Shown: positions 24,801-32,436 of the stretch, in pieces
Layout: each line of letters starts with the position of its first letter
How positions within the stretch are numbered: the first letter of the stretch is position 1
Assembly (NCBI RefSeq): GCF_004684085.1
Contig: NZ_SRHZ01000048.1
Coordinates: forward strand, 1-64,000
DNA from: Stenotrophomonas maltophilia
GTDB taxonomy: Bacteria > Pseudomonadota > Gammaproteobacteria > Xanthomonadales > Xanthomonadaceae
Direction of reading: 5' to 3'
Length of the DNA stretch: 64,000 bases
The notes under the pieces: model-generated
What the model saw: only the letters and a program-made list of their open reading frames with translations
What the model was told of the DNA's origin: nothing
Databases searched by the model: none
Program-made: the position numbers and the translations under genes

Positions 24801-25597
24801 AAGTGCGCATCGGGCGTACGCGTCTGCGGCACGTTCGAGCCCCAGGCAATGATGTAGCGGCTGTTGTACCAGTCGGCCGATTCGGGCACGTCGGTCTGCT
24901 CGCCCCACACCTGCGGCGAGGCCGGCGGCAGGTCGCAGTACCAGTCGTAGAAGGACAGGCAGGCGCCACCCAGCAGCGACAGGTAACGCGCACCGGCGGC
25001 GTAGGACACCATCGACATCGCCGGGATCGGCGAGAAGCCGACCACGCGGTCCGGGCCGTACTGCTTCACCGTGTACAGGTTGGAGGCGGCGATGATCTCG
25101 TTGGCCTCTTCCCAGTTCAGCCGCACGAAGCCGCCCATGCCACGACGGGTCTTGTACGAGCGCGCCTTTTCCTTGTCCTCCACGATGCTGGCCCAGGCAT
25201 CGACTGGGGCCTTGCTCTTGCGGGCTTCGCGCCACAGGCGCAGCAGCGTGCCGCGGATCAGCGGGTACTTCAGCCGGTTGGCGCTGTACAGGTACCAGGA
25301 ATAGCTGGCGCCACGCGGGCAGCCACGCGGTTCATGGTTGGGCAGGTCCGGGCGCGTGCGCGGGTAGTCGGTCTGCTGGGTTTCCCAGGTGACCAGGCCG
25401 TTCTTGACGTAGATCTTCCAGCTGCAGGAGCCGGTGCAGTTCACGCCATGGGTGGACCGCACGATCTTGTCGTACTGCCAGCGGGCGCGGTAACTGTTTT
25501 CCCAGTCGCGGCCCTCGCTCTTGGCAAATCCATGGCCATCGGCAAAGGTCTGGGGGTCACGCTTGAAGAACTGCAAGCGATCGAGGAAATAACTCAT
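21803..25597 (-). CDS. narG: respiratory nitrate reductase alpha subunit
   Basis: A 1264-residue molybdenum subunit that reduces nitrate to nitrite. The N-terminus has the FS0 cluster site with His and cysteines (HGVNCTGSCSW, and CPRGASYSWYLY further on) and lacks a cleaved signal peptide, as in cytoplasm-facing NarG. Further marks are YNSRYIIAWGSNVPQTRTPDAHF, GAGMNHWFHNDMNYRGLINM and CGCVGQTGGGWAHYVGQEK for the bis-MGD site. Length matches E. coli NarG. A good Shine-Dalgarno (AGGGAGAT) precedes the start. The narK2-to-narG gap is 72 bp and contains no FNR-type box, so narG is probably transcribed with narK2. Confidence 0.97.
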   Translation of the reverse strand: MSYFLDRLQFFKRDPQTFADGHGFAKSEGRDWENSYRARWQYDKIVRSTHGVNCTGSCSWKIYVKNGLVTWETQQTDYPRTRPDLPNHEPRGCPRGASYSWYLYSANRLKYPLIRGTLLRLWREARKSKAPVDAWASIVEDKEKARSYKTRRGMGGFVRLNWEEANEIIAASNLYTVKQYGPDRVVGFSPIPAMSMVSYAAGARYLSLLGGACLSFYDWYCDLPPASPQVWGEQTDVPESADWYNSRYIIAWGSNVPQTRTPDAHFFTEARYNGTKTVAICPDYSELAKLTDHWLHPKQGTDAALAFAFGHVILREFHVDSPSQYFQDYCRKYSDMPMLVRLERRADGRLVAGRFLRASELGGLGEANNPDWKTLAYDETSGQIVVPNGSIGFRWGEKGRWNIEEKASNGADTRLRLSLSDANDGIEAVSFPYFGGIESDGWTAAPAEEVLDRNIPVRRLATADGGETLVATVYDLLLAQYGVDRGFGGANVATSFDENVPGTPAWQERITGVPRGEVIEIAREFARTADKTHGRSMIIVGAGMNHWFHNDMNYRGLINMLIMCGCVGQTGGGWAHYVGQEKLRPQTGWQPLAFGLDWSKPPRHMNGTSFFYFNTGQWRYEKLQVDELLSPLADASKYSGSLADLNLRAVRMGWLPSAPQLDRNPLQLVREAEAAGVAPADYALGKFKDGSLDFAFADPDASQNHPRMMFIWRSNLLGSSGKGHEYMLRHLLGTRHGLQGKDLGEMGAVKPQEVKWHDEAPEGKLDLLVTLDFRMCTTALYSDIVLPTATWYEKDDLNTSDMHPFIHPLSKAVDPAWESRSDWDIFKEVARTVSEMAPGVLGVEKDLVLVPTLHDTANELGMPFGVADWKKGECEAIPGHTMPSMTVVERDYPNLYRKFTSLGPLLDKQGNGGKGMNWDTKHEVEFLGKLNHTVHEEGVSQGRPAIATAIDAAEVILHLAPETNGHVAVKAWESLGTFTGREHTHLAVGKEHEAIRFRDIQAQPRKIISSPIWSGLEDDNVSYNACYTNVHELIPWRTITGRQQFYQDHEWMIDFGEAFMSYRPPVNTRTIEPLLNQRSNGNKEIVLNWITPHQKWGIHSTYSDNLIMQTLSRGGPIVWISEDDARSAGIVDNDWIELFNVNGAIAARAVVSQRVMPGMAMMYHAQERIINVPGSEISGTRGGIHNSVTRIVLKPTHMIGGYAQLAYGFNYYGTCGTNRDEFVIVRKMDKIDWLDDEQGSSSVAGAGRAGATGEAVPAAAKEVV

Positions 25598-25669
25598 CGG
25601 GGATCTCCCTTTGCGGACATCGGCATCGTGGCTGTGTGTGTCATCTGGCTGCGGTGCGTTTTCATGTCG

Positions 25670-27088
25670 TCAGCAGGGTGTCTCGGCACCGCGCCGGTAG
25701 TACCACCACCAGGTCACGGCCAGGCAGGTGACATAGAAAACAACGAATCCGTACAGCGCCATGTCGGGGCTGCCGGTCAACGTAATGGACGAGCCGTAGC
25801 TCTTGGGAATGAAGAAACCGCCGTAGGCACCGATCGCACCGGAGAAACCGACCACCGCGGCCGACTCGATGCTGGCCTGGTGCGCGGCCGTGGCCTTGCC
25901 CTCGGCGTTGTCGTTGGCCGACCAGCGCTCATGCAGGGTGCGGAAGATCACCGGGATCATGCGGAAGGTGGTGCCGTTGCCGATGCCACTGAGCACGAAC
26001 AGCGCCATGAAGCTGAGCAGGAAGCCGTAGAAGTTGCCGCCCTGGCCATGGCTGGGCAGGAAGTGCAGCACGCCGAACACCGCGGCGATCATCAGCGCGA
26101 ACACCCAGAAGGTCAGGCGTGCGCCGCCCCAGCGGTCGGCCATGCTGCCACCGACCGAGCGCATCAGCGCACCCAGCAGCGGGCCGATGAAGGCATAGGC
26201 CAGCGGGTTCACGTCCGGGAACTGGCTCTTCACCAGCATCGGGAAGCCGGCCGAGAAACCGATGTAGGAACCGAAGGTGCCGATGTACAACCAGCACATC
26301 AGCCAGTTGTGCTTGCGGCGGAAGATCACCGCCTGCTCGGAGAACGAGGAGCGGGCGCTGGTCAGGTCGTTCATGCCGAACCAGGCTGCGATGGCGCACA
26401 GCGCGATGGCCGGCACCCAGATGAAGCCTGCGTTCTGCAGGAACAGCGGTGCCCCACCCTCCACCGCGGGCTGCGGTGCACCACCCAGCGCACCGAACAC
26501 GCCTACGGTGATGACCAGCGGGATCACCGCCTGCGCCACCGACACGCCCACGTTGCCCAGGCCGGCGTTCAGTCCCAGCGCCAGGCCCTGCTTCTGCTTG
26601 GGATAGAAGAAGGAGATGTTGGACATCGACGACGAGAAGTTCGCGCCACCGAAGCCACACAGGATCGCGATGGCCACGAACACCCAGTACGGCGTGGCCG
26701 GGTTCTGCACCGCAAAGCCGAGCCAGAGCGTCGGCGCCAGCAACGAGGCGGTGGACAGCGCGGTCCAGCGGCGGCCACCGAAGATCGGAATCACGAACGA
26801 ATAGAAGATGCGCAGGGTCGCGCCGGACAGGCTGGGCAGCGCCACCAGCCAGAACAGCTGGTCGGTGCTGAAATTGAAGCCGATCTTCGGCAGGCTGATC
26901 GACACCGCCGAAAACAGCACCCAGACCGAAAAGGCCAGCAGCAGCGAAGGGATCGAGATGACCAGGTTGCGGGTGGCGACCCGCTTGCCGGTGCGCTCCC
27001 AATAGCCGGGGTCCTCCGGCGTCCAGTCGCTGATGACGCGACCGGGACTGGCAGTGCTGCGGACAACAGGATCGCTACCGACGGTCAT
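25670..27088 (-). CDS. narK2: NarK family nitrate/nitrite transporter (NarK2-like)
   Basis: A 472-residue major facilitator protein closer to E. coli NarK than its neighbour at 16.6 kb. ATRNLVISIPSLLLAFSVW opens helix 1, and the nitrate signature GFGGANFSSSMSNISFFYP is intact. The loop QASIESAAVVGFSGAIGAYGG is the second signature. It is the first gene of the narK2-GHJI-ppi-narK1 run and sits behind a perfect FNR box about 100 bp upstream. I use the ATG at 27088; a TTG four codons earlier would overlap the same leader. Confidence 0.92.
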   Translation of the reverse strand: MTVGSDPVVRSTASPGRVISDWTPEDPGYWERTGKRVATRNLVISIPSLLLAFSVWVLFSAVSISLPKIGFNFSTDQLFWLVALPSLSGATLRIFYSFVIPIFGGRRWTALSTASLLAPTLWLGFAVQNPATPYWVFVAIAILCGFGGANFSSSMSNISFFYPKQKQGLALGLNAGLGNVGVSVAQAVIPLVITVGVFGALGGAPQPAVEGGAPLFLQNAGFIWVPAIALCAIAAWFGMNDLTSARSSFSEQAVIFRRKHNWLMCWLYIGTFGSYIGFSAGFPMLVKSQFPDVNPLAYAFIGPLLGALMRSVGGSMADRWGGARLTFWVFALMIAAVFGVLHFLPSHGQGGNFYGFLLSFMALFVLSGIGNGTTFRMIPVIFRTLHERWSANDNAEGKATAAHQASIESAAVVGFSGAIGAYGGFFIPKSYGSSITLTGSPDMALYGFVVFYVTCLAVTWWWYYRRGAETPC

Positions 27089-27184
27089 ACATGGCTCCAA
27101 GGCTGTGGAATGACGTGGGTACTGCGTTTCAAGTTGTAACCCGTCGTCATGCAGCCATTAGGCCGTGCAGCACGAAAGACGGGG

Positions 27185-27198
27185 TTGATCTGGATCAA
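27185..27198. promoter_or_regulatory. perfect FNR/Anr box upstream of narK2
   Basis: TTGATCTGGATCAA matches the FNR consensus at all ten fixed positions. It lies about 97 bp upstream of the narK2 ATG and inside the short gap after the Moco genes. It is the expected anaerobic activator site for the nitrate reductase operon. A weaker dyad, CTGACAAATGTCAA, lies at 27224-27237. Confidence 0.85.
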
Positions 27199-27233
27199 TC
27201 AGGGGCCGGATTCCACCCTGCCCCTGACAAATG

Positions 27234-27599
27234 TCAAACCGATGAAGCGGTGCTGCGGCGGGTCACCCCGCGCTGGCGCACGCTGTCGCGCACGTCTACA
27301 TCGAACTGCAACTGAAGCTGGCCGCCCTCTTCCAGGGCAATCTCGAATGGCAGGCCATCCCGGCACGGCAGCCGTGCCGCCAAGGCCTCGACTGCCGGGC
27401 GCGGCAGTACCAGGCGACAGAAGGTACCGCCGTCCAGCAGCACGGGCTGTTCACCGGCGTGCAGCGATACCGCCATGCCCCAGCCCTCGATACCGCCGAA
27501 GCGGGTCATGTTCTCGACCGATTCACCGGCCAGCAGGCGCGCCAGTTCGGCCTCGTCCAGGCGAAGCCGTACCGATTGGTCCTGCAACTGCACTTTCAT
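27234..27599 (-). CDS. uncharacterised small protein of the Moco operon
   Basis: A 121-residue acidic protein, MKVQLQDQSVRLRLDEAEL at its start, with alternating short strands and no signal peptide, membrane segment or metal-binding cysteine cluster. It may be a DUF7009-like protein, but I am not sure of the family. The ATG overlaps the mobA stop by four bases, so it is made with the Moco enzymes. The last 15 residues are basic and look disordered. No function can be read from the sequence. Confidence 0.7.
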   Translation of the reverse strand: MKVQLQDQSVRLRLDEAELARLLAGESVENMTRFGGIEGWGMAVSLHAGEQPVLLDGGTFCRLVLPRPAVEALAARLPCRDGLPFEIALEEGGQLQLQFDVDVRDSVRQRGVTRRSTASSV

Positions 27600-28138
27600 G
27601 ACGCAACATCCTCCCATTGTTCGGGGGTATTGCAGTTGACCAGCCCGGCCTCGTCAACCGGCGCCAGGGCCACGGAATTCACGCCAAGACGGCGCTGCAG
27701 GACCTGCAGCGAGCGCGGACCGTCCGGGTCATCCAGCATCGATCCAAGTACGTTGCGACAAGCATCGTCTATATCCACCAGCATGGGCAGGGGGTGGCCG
27801 GCAAAGATCGTGCATGGACCGCGATGGCCGTCACGCAATTGCTGCAGCAATCGTGGCGGTAGCAGCGGCGTATCCACCGGCACCACCCAGGCCGGGCCAT
27901 CGGGCATGTGCAGTGCCACGCTGTAGAGCCCGCCAAGCGGCCCGCAACGTGCTACGCGGTCCGGCACGCCGCCGAAGGCCGGGTAGTTTCCGCTGACCCA
28001 GACCTCGCGCGCGCCAGCCTGCATCAACAGGCCACGCATGTGTTCCAGCAGGGTCCGCCCCTGCCACGGCAGCAGCGCCTTGTCGCGGCCCATCCGGGTG
28101 GACAGGCCACCGGCCAGCACGATGCCGGCGAAGGTCAT
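27596..28138 (-). CDS. mobA: molybdenum cofactor guanylyltransferase
   Basis: A 180-residue nucleotidyltransferase that joins GMP to molybdopterin, giving the MGD cofactor that NarG needs. The N-terminal AGGLSTRMGRDKALLPW is the GTP-binding loop, followed by GPLGGLYSVA and the metal-binding VPVDTPLLPP. VNCNTPEQW at the end is also typical of MobA. It is separated from moaE by a repeat-filled 117-bp gap but lies on the same strand. Confidence 0.93.
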   Translation of the reverse strand: MTFAGIVLAGGLSTRMGRDKALLPWQGRTLLEHMRGLLMQAGAREVWVSGNYPAFGGVPDRVARCGPLGGLYSVALHMPDGPAWVVPVDTPLLPPRLLQQLRDGHRGPCTIFAGHPLPMLVDIDDACRNVLGSMLDDPDGPRSLQVLQRRLGVNSVALAPVDEAGLVNCNTPEQWEDVAS

Positions 28139-28148
28139 GGGTTAATGC

Positions 28149-28260
28149 CATCCACGCATGGCGTGGATCTACCGGGGTTATCGAACGTAATCGGGCCGCC
28201 CAGTGGAGCCACGCCATGCGTGGCTGCCCTGGCCCCATCCACGCATGGCGTGGATCTACC
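28149..28260. repeat. three palindromic REP-like units between moaE and mobA
   Basis: Two direct copies of a palindrome read CCATCCACGCATGGCGTGGAT followed by CTACC (28148-28174 and 28235-28260). Between them is an inverted related unit (GCCACGCCATGCGTGGC, about 28208-28224). The last copy overlaps the end of moaE. The CTACC end fits the GTAG head of SMAG elements but with a different stem sequence. The array sits within a Moco gene run and may trim or stabilise the mRNA. Confidence 0.75.
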
Positions 28261-28741
28261 GATGCACGTGGGCATGGGCGGGCTCACTGTCGGCATGGCA
28301 CAGGGTGCAGCCCTCGCTCCACTCGCTGTCGCCGTCCTCGTAATGCTCCTGCTTCCAGATCGGGCACTGGTGCTTGACCACCTCGATCAACTGCCGGCAC
28401 GCGCGGAACGCCTCGTCGCGGTGCGGGCTGCCCGCCGCCACCACCACCGCCACATCACCAATGCCCAGCCGGCCCTTGGCATGGGCCACATACAGTTTCA
28501 GCTTCGGACCGAACGTCGCCTCGACCTCGGCGGCCAGGCGCTTGAACTCGTTCAGCACCAACGGCTCGAACAGGTCGTAGGTAATCCCGGTCACCGGCCG
28601 GCCGATGTTGACGTCACGCACCTTGCCGATGAACACATCGATGCCGCCGAAGCCCGGATCGGAGACCGCGGCAATGCCCTCGGCGGGATCGATCGCCGCC
28701 TGCGCGCGGTCCACCACCTTCGCGATGATCTTCTCGTTCAT
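28256..28741 (-). CDS. moaE: molybdopterin synthase catalytic subunit
   Basis: A 161-residue large subunit of molybdopterin synthase, which inserts sulfur from MoaD into precursor Z. The usual core is present: GGIDVFIGKVRD early, LVLNEFKRLAAEVEATF, then VAHAKGRLGIGDVAVVVAAGSPHRDEAF and the catalytic lysine region VKHQCPIWKQEHYEDG. The tail carries a His- and Cys-containing extension (GCTLCHADSEPAHAHVHR), which is slightly unusual. It lies 3 bp after moaD. Confidence 0.94.
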   Translation of the reverse strand: MNEKIIAKVVDRAQAAIDPAEGIAAVSDPGFGGIDVFIGKVRDVNIGRPVTGITYDLFEPLVLNEFKRLAAEVEATFGPKLKLYVAHAKGRLGIGDVAVVVAAGSPHRDEAFRACRQLIEVVKHQCPIWKQEHYEDGDSEWSEGCTLCHADSEPAHAHVHR

Positions 28742-28744
28742 GGC

Positions 28745-29008
28745 TCAGCCCCCGCTCACCGGCGGCAGGATCGCCACATGGCCATCGTCGGGCAGCGCCT
28801 CGTGGTCGCGCAGCACGCGTTGCTGGTCGGCAAACGCCGAATAATCCAGCAGGCCCGCGCGGAAGCCCGGCCAACGCACCGGCAGCAGCTCGCGCAGCGC
28901 CTGGCGCAGATCGGCCACGGTGCCACCGGCCACATCCACGGCAATCTCGCGGCTGGCATCCAGATCGGAAAACGCACCGAACAACTGCAGATTCACCTGT
29001 TTCATCAT
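28745..29008 (-). CDS. moaD: molybdopterin synthase sulfur carrier subunit
   Basis: An 87-residue ubiquitin-like protein ending in the required Gly-Gly (LPPVSGG), whose C-terminus is thiocarboxylated and donates sulfur to MoaE. The N-terminal VNLQLFGAFSDL strand is family-typical. It overlaps moeA by four bases and is followed at once by moaE. Confidence 0.93.
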   Translation of the reverse strand: MMKQVNLQLFGAFSDLDASREIAVDVAGGTVADLRQALRELLPVRWPGFRAGLLDYSAFADQQRVLRDHEALPDDGHVAILPPVSGG

Positions 29009-30258
29009 GGCTCCTGGCTCACCAGCTGCACCGGTTCGTGGTGACCCCAGCCCTGCACGCGCACGTAGGTGCCAGCGCTGGCCAGGTCTCCCTCGGCCTC
29101 CAGAACTACCCAGGCGTTGGCCTGCAGCATGGACATCAAACGGAACGACTCCTGCCCGGACAGCACGCGCGCACTCAGGCGCCCCTGCCCGTCCATTTCC
29201 ACCCGCGCACGCGCATGGAAGCGCAGGCCCGCCGGCTTGCGCACGTCGGCCTGCAGTGGCAGCTGCAACATAGCCTCCGGTGCCAGCCCCAACAGGCGGC
29301 GCAGCACCGGCTCGACGAAGAAACGCTGGCCCACGGCCGCTGAGACCGGGTTGCCCGGCAGGCCGAAGTACAGCGCACCATTGGGCAGCACCGCGAACAG
29401 CAGCGGCTTGCCCGGGCGGATCGCCACCTTGTGGAAGACGATGCGCGCACCACGGCCGCGCAGCGCATCGGGAACGAAATCGTAGCGGCCGGCCGACACC
29501 GCGCCCGTGCTGATCAGCACCTGCGCCCCCGCGGCCAGCGCTTCATCCAGCACCGCATTGAACGCGGCCACGTCGTCGCCCACCGTGCCCTGCCAGACCA
29601 CCTCGGCACCGGCGGCCTGCAGGCGGCCGACCAGGTACGGTCGGTTGCTGTCACGGATCTGCCCGGATTCCAGCGTCTGCGCCGCTTCGGTCACCAGCTC
29701 CTTGCCGGTGGCGATCACCGCGGCCTTCGGCCGTGCCACCACCGCCACCTGGCCCACGCCGATGGCATGCAGCAGGGTGCGCGCATTGATATCCAGCACC
29801 TGCCCAGCCTGCAGCACACACTCGCCTTCGCTCACGTCCTGGCCACGCAGGCGTACGTGCTGGCCCGGCTTCACCGATGCCTTCAGGGCGATGCGGGTCG
29901 GGCGACCCTCCTCGCTGGCGAGGATGTCCACGTTCTCGACCGGTACCACCGTATCCAGCCCGGACGGCATGCGCGCACCGGTCATGATTTCCCAGGCACC
30001 CTCGCCGCCTTCGGCGCCGGCATCGCCGGCTGCCTGCCAGCCCTGCACCGCGAATTCGGTACCGGCCTCGAACGCCGCGCCGTTGGCGCGCAGCGCGAAG
30101 CCGTCCATCGCCGAGTTGTCGAACGGCGGCAACGACTGCCCGCTGTGGATGTCACTGGCCAGGGTACGGCCGCCGGCCTCATGCAGCGGCAGGCGCTCGG
30201 CCGGCAGCGGCGTGGCCGCGTCCAGCAGGTGTTGCAAGGCCTCGCTGTAGGGAATCAT
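29005..30258 (-). CDS. moeA: molybdopterin molybdenumtransferase
   Basis: A 417-residue enzyme that inserts molybdate into adenylylated molybdopterin. Visible marks: LPPFDNSAMDGFAL, EIMTGARMPSGLDTVVPVE, VAVVARPKAAVIATGKEL, STGAVSAGRYDFVPDAL (the nucleotide-binding segment) and YFGLPGNPVSAA. I start it at MIPYSEAL, which overlaps moaCB by four bases; the frame is open further upstream but the extra residues are not family-like. The C-terminal domain IV is complete. Confidence 0.94.
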   Translation of the reverse strand: MIPYSEALQHLLDAATPLPAERLPLHEAGGRTLASDIHSGQSLPPFDNSAMDGFALRANGAAFEAGTEFAVQGWQAAGDAGAEGGEGAWEIMTGARMPSGLDTVVPVENVDILASEEGRPTRIALKASVKPGQHVRLRGQDVSEGECVLQAGQVLDINARTLLHAIGVGQVAVVARPKAAVIATGKELVTEAAQTLESGQIRDSNRPYLVGRLQAAGAEVVWQGTVGDDVAAFNAVLDEALAAGAQVLISTGAVSAGRYDFVPDALRGRGARIVFHKVAIRPGKPLLFAVLPNGALYFGLPGNPVSAAVGQRFFVEPVLRRLLGLAPEAMLQLPLQADVRKPAGLRFHARARVEMDGQGRLSARVLSGQESFRLMSMLQANAWVVLEAEGDLASAGTYVRVQGWGHHEPVQLVSQEP

Positions 30259-31265
30259 GCGTGGCCATCTCCCTCGACCATCGCCAGGGCGTGGCCCAGT
30301 ACCGGCGCCAGGATGTCCAGGCACTGCGCCGCCGCCTTCGGGCTGCCGGGCAGCGCGAACACCAGCATGTTGCCCAGCTGCACCACCTCGGCGCGGCTCA
30401 ACCAGGCCATCGGCGTGTGCTGTGCGCTCAGTGCCCGCACCATCTGCGCCAGGCCATGCACCGGCCGCGCGTTCAAGGAACGCAGCGCCTCCGGGGTCAG
30501 GTCACGCGGGCCCAGCCCGGTACCGCCGGTACACAGGCACAGGCGCACGCCATGGGCAGCCAACGCCTGCAGGCGGCCCGCCAATGGCTCGATGCCATCG
30601 GGCAAGACCTCGGCGGCCACTACTTCGCCACCCAGCTTTTTCACGCCGGTCACCAGGGTTGGGCCGGACACATCCTCATAGGTGCCTTCGCTGGCGCGAT
30701 CACTCAACGTGATCACCGCGCAGGCCGCGCCCTCCAGGCCCTTCGGCGCACGCGGCTTGAAACGCGTGCGCTCGGCATCGTCCATGCCGTCGGGGTGCAG
30801 CCAGACACCGCGCTTGCCGCCTTCCTTGAACAGCAGGCGGATGCCTTCGATGCGCAGGGCCGGTTCCACCGGCTTGCTCAGGTCGTACAGGGTCAGCAGC
30901 GCCGCGTTGACGCCGGCCAGTGCCTCCATCTCCACGCCGGTGCGCGCCTCGCTGGCGCACTCGCACCACACGCGGATCGCCTGCCGTTCCGGTACCGGCG
31001 CGCAGAACACCTGCACCAGTTCCAGCGGCAGCGGGTGGCACAGCGGCATCAGCATCGAGGCCATCTTGGCGCCCTGCAGGCCGGCAATCTCGGCCATCAC
31101 CAGCGCATCGCCCTTGGGCAGGCGGCGCTCGACGATCAGCGGATAGGCCACTGGACCGGCATGCAGCTCGCCCACCGCCACCGCACGGCGGCGGGTGATG
31201 CGCTTGTCGCGGACATCGGCCATATGAAAGGCCGCATTCAATTCCCCACTCATCGTATTGCTCAT
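30255..31265 (-). CDS. moaCB: MoaC-MoaB fusion, cyclic pyranopterin synthase accessory plus molybdopterin adenylyltransferase-like
   Basis: A 336-residue two-domain protein. Residues 1-160 are MoaC (KGDALVMAEIAGLQGAKMASMLMPLCHPLPL; GVEMEALAGVNAALLTLYDL), which makes cyclic pyranopterin with MoaA. Residues 175-336 are a MoaB/MogA fold (VITLSDRASEGTYEDVSGP; LCTGGTGLGPRDLTPEAL; ALPGSPKAA). MogA-type proteins adenylylate molybdopterin before MoeA acts. The join is smooth and in frame. It overlaps moaA and moeA by four bases each. Confidence 0.93.
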   Translation of the reverse strand: MSNTMSGELNAAFHMADVRDKRITRRRAVAVGELHAGPVAYPLIVERRLPKGDALVMAEIAGLQGAKMASMLMPLCHPLPLELVQVFCAPVPERQAIRVWCECASEARTGVEMEALAGVNAALLTLYDLSKPVEPALRIEGIRLLFKEGGKRGVWLHPDGMDDAERTRFKPRAPKGLEGAACAVITLSDRASEGTYEDVSGPTLVTGVKKLGGEVVAAEVLPDGIEPLAGRLQALAAHGVRLCLCTGGTGLGPRDLTPEALRSLNARPVHGLAQMVRALSAQHTPMAWLSRAEVVQLGNMLVFALPGSPKAAAQCLDILAPVLGHALAMVEGDGHA

Positions 31266-32242
31266 CCTCCGATGGAGGCCAGGTGCGGGGTCAGCCCGGT
31301 CTGGCCCTGGTGCAGTCCATGCCCGGCCGCTTTCAGGCCAAGCTGTGTGGTGATGCGTGCCAGCAGCGCGTCGTGGTCATCGTCGCTCTGCAGCAGCGGG
31401 CGCAGCGGCACGCCGAACTCGCCGAACAGGCACAGCCGCAGGTCGCCCTTGGCGGTCACCCGCAGGCGGTTGCAGCCCTTGCAGAAGTCGCGCGAATACG
31501 GGGCGATGATGCCGATGCTGCCGCGATGGTCGGGGTGGCCGAACTCGCGCGCCGGGCCGGCATCGGCCGCGCGCGGCCGTTCGTGCCAGCCAGCGGCCAG
31601 CAGCTGCTCGATCACCAGGTCGGCGCGCAGGTGGTGGCGCTGGAAATAGGCTTCGTTGTCGCCGGTGCGCATCAGTTCGATGAAGCGCACGCTGAAGGGG
31701 CGGTCACGCAGGTAATCCATCCACTGCGACAGCTCGTCGTCGTTCAGGCCACGCAGCAGCACCGCGTTGAGCTTGATCGCCGGCAGGCCCAGCGCCTGCG
31801 CCAGGGCCAGGCCCTGTTCGATCTCCGGCAGGCGGTCGTGCCCGGTGATGGTCTTGAAGCGTTCGCGCTGCAGGCTGTCCATGCTCACGTTCAGCGCGGT
31901 CAGGCCGGCCCGGTGCCACCCCGGCAGGCGCCGCGGCAGCAGCGTGCCATTGGTGGTGATGGCCACCTTGCGGATGCCCGGCACCGCCGCCACCGTGGCG
32001 ATGATCTCGTCCAGATCCTTGCGCAGGCTGGGTTCGCCACCGGTCAGGCGGATCTTGCTCATGCCCAGCGCGGCAAACGCACGCACCAGCCTCGCGATTT
32101 CATCCACCTGCAGGAAGCGCGGGCGGCCATCGGCCTGGTAACCGTCGGGCAGGCAGTAGCTGCAACGGAAGTTGCAGGCTTCGGTCAACGACAGGCGCAG
32201 GTACGGAAAGCTGCGTCCGAAACCGTCGGTGAGTTGGCTCAT
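31262..32242 (-). CDS. moaA: GTP 3',8-cyclase (radical SAM), first Moco enzyme
   Basis: A 326-residue radical-SAM enzyme that converts GTP toward cyclic pyranopterin. The N-terminal cluster is CNFRCSYC, SAM binding is IRLTGGEPSLRKDL, and the second C-terminal cluster is CKGCNRLRVTAKGDLRLCLFG. The expected final Gly-Gly is present (ASIGG), which completes the active site in MoaA. I start it at MSQLTDGFG. An FNR-like dyad lies 108 bp upstream. Confidence 0.95.
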   Translation of the reverse strand: MSQLTDGFGRSFPYLRLSLTEACNFRCSYCLPDGYQADGRPRFLQVDEIARLVRAFAALGMSKIRLTGGEPSLRKDLDEIIATVAAVPGIRKVAITTNGTLLPRRLPGWHRAGLTALNVSMDSLQRERFKTITGHDRLPEIEQGLALAQALGLPAIKLNAVLLRGLNDDELSQWMDYLRDRPFSVRFIELMRTGDNEAYFQRHHLRADLVIEQLLAAGWHERPRAADAGPAREFGHPDHRGSIGIIAPYSRDFCKGCNRLRVTAKGDLRLCLFGEFGVPLRPLLQSDDDHDALLARITTQLGLKAAGHGLHQGQTGLTPHLASIGG

Positions 32243-32349
32243 GGCTGGTCCACCTTGTTGCTCCACCGTCTTGCCTGTGCCCGGAACGGCCCGGATACCC
32301 TCGCCTGCTGGAACGATTGCCAGAGTACGCGGCCTTCAGTTCCATGGGC

Positions 32350-32363
32350 ATGACTTAAATCAA
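32350..32363. promoter_or_regulatory. FNR-like dyad upstream of the Moco operon
   Basis: ATGACTTAAATCAA; read on the minus strand TTGATTTAAGTCAT matches the FNR consensus at eight of ten positions. It lies 108 bp before moaA. It would tie cofactor synthesis to the same oxygen signal as nitrate reductase, but it is the weakest of the boxes listed. Confidence 0.5.
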
Positions 32364-32436
32364 TCGTGTCCGGCCCCGCGCGGCAGGCGTTGTGGCAGCA
32401 TGCGGCTTTCCGTGCAGCGGGCGTGTGACAACCCTC

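Noticed and set aside
19581..25300. Several long plus-strand frames across narJ, narH and narG
   Set aside because: They are shadows of the nar genes; the minus-strand proteins carry all the conserved Fe-S and Mo-site motifs.
27224..27237. A second FNR-like dyad, CTGACAAATGTCAA
   Set aside because: It matches only about seven of ten consensus positions and overlaps the end of a coding region. It is mentioned beside the perfect box but not listed as a site.
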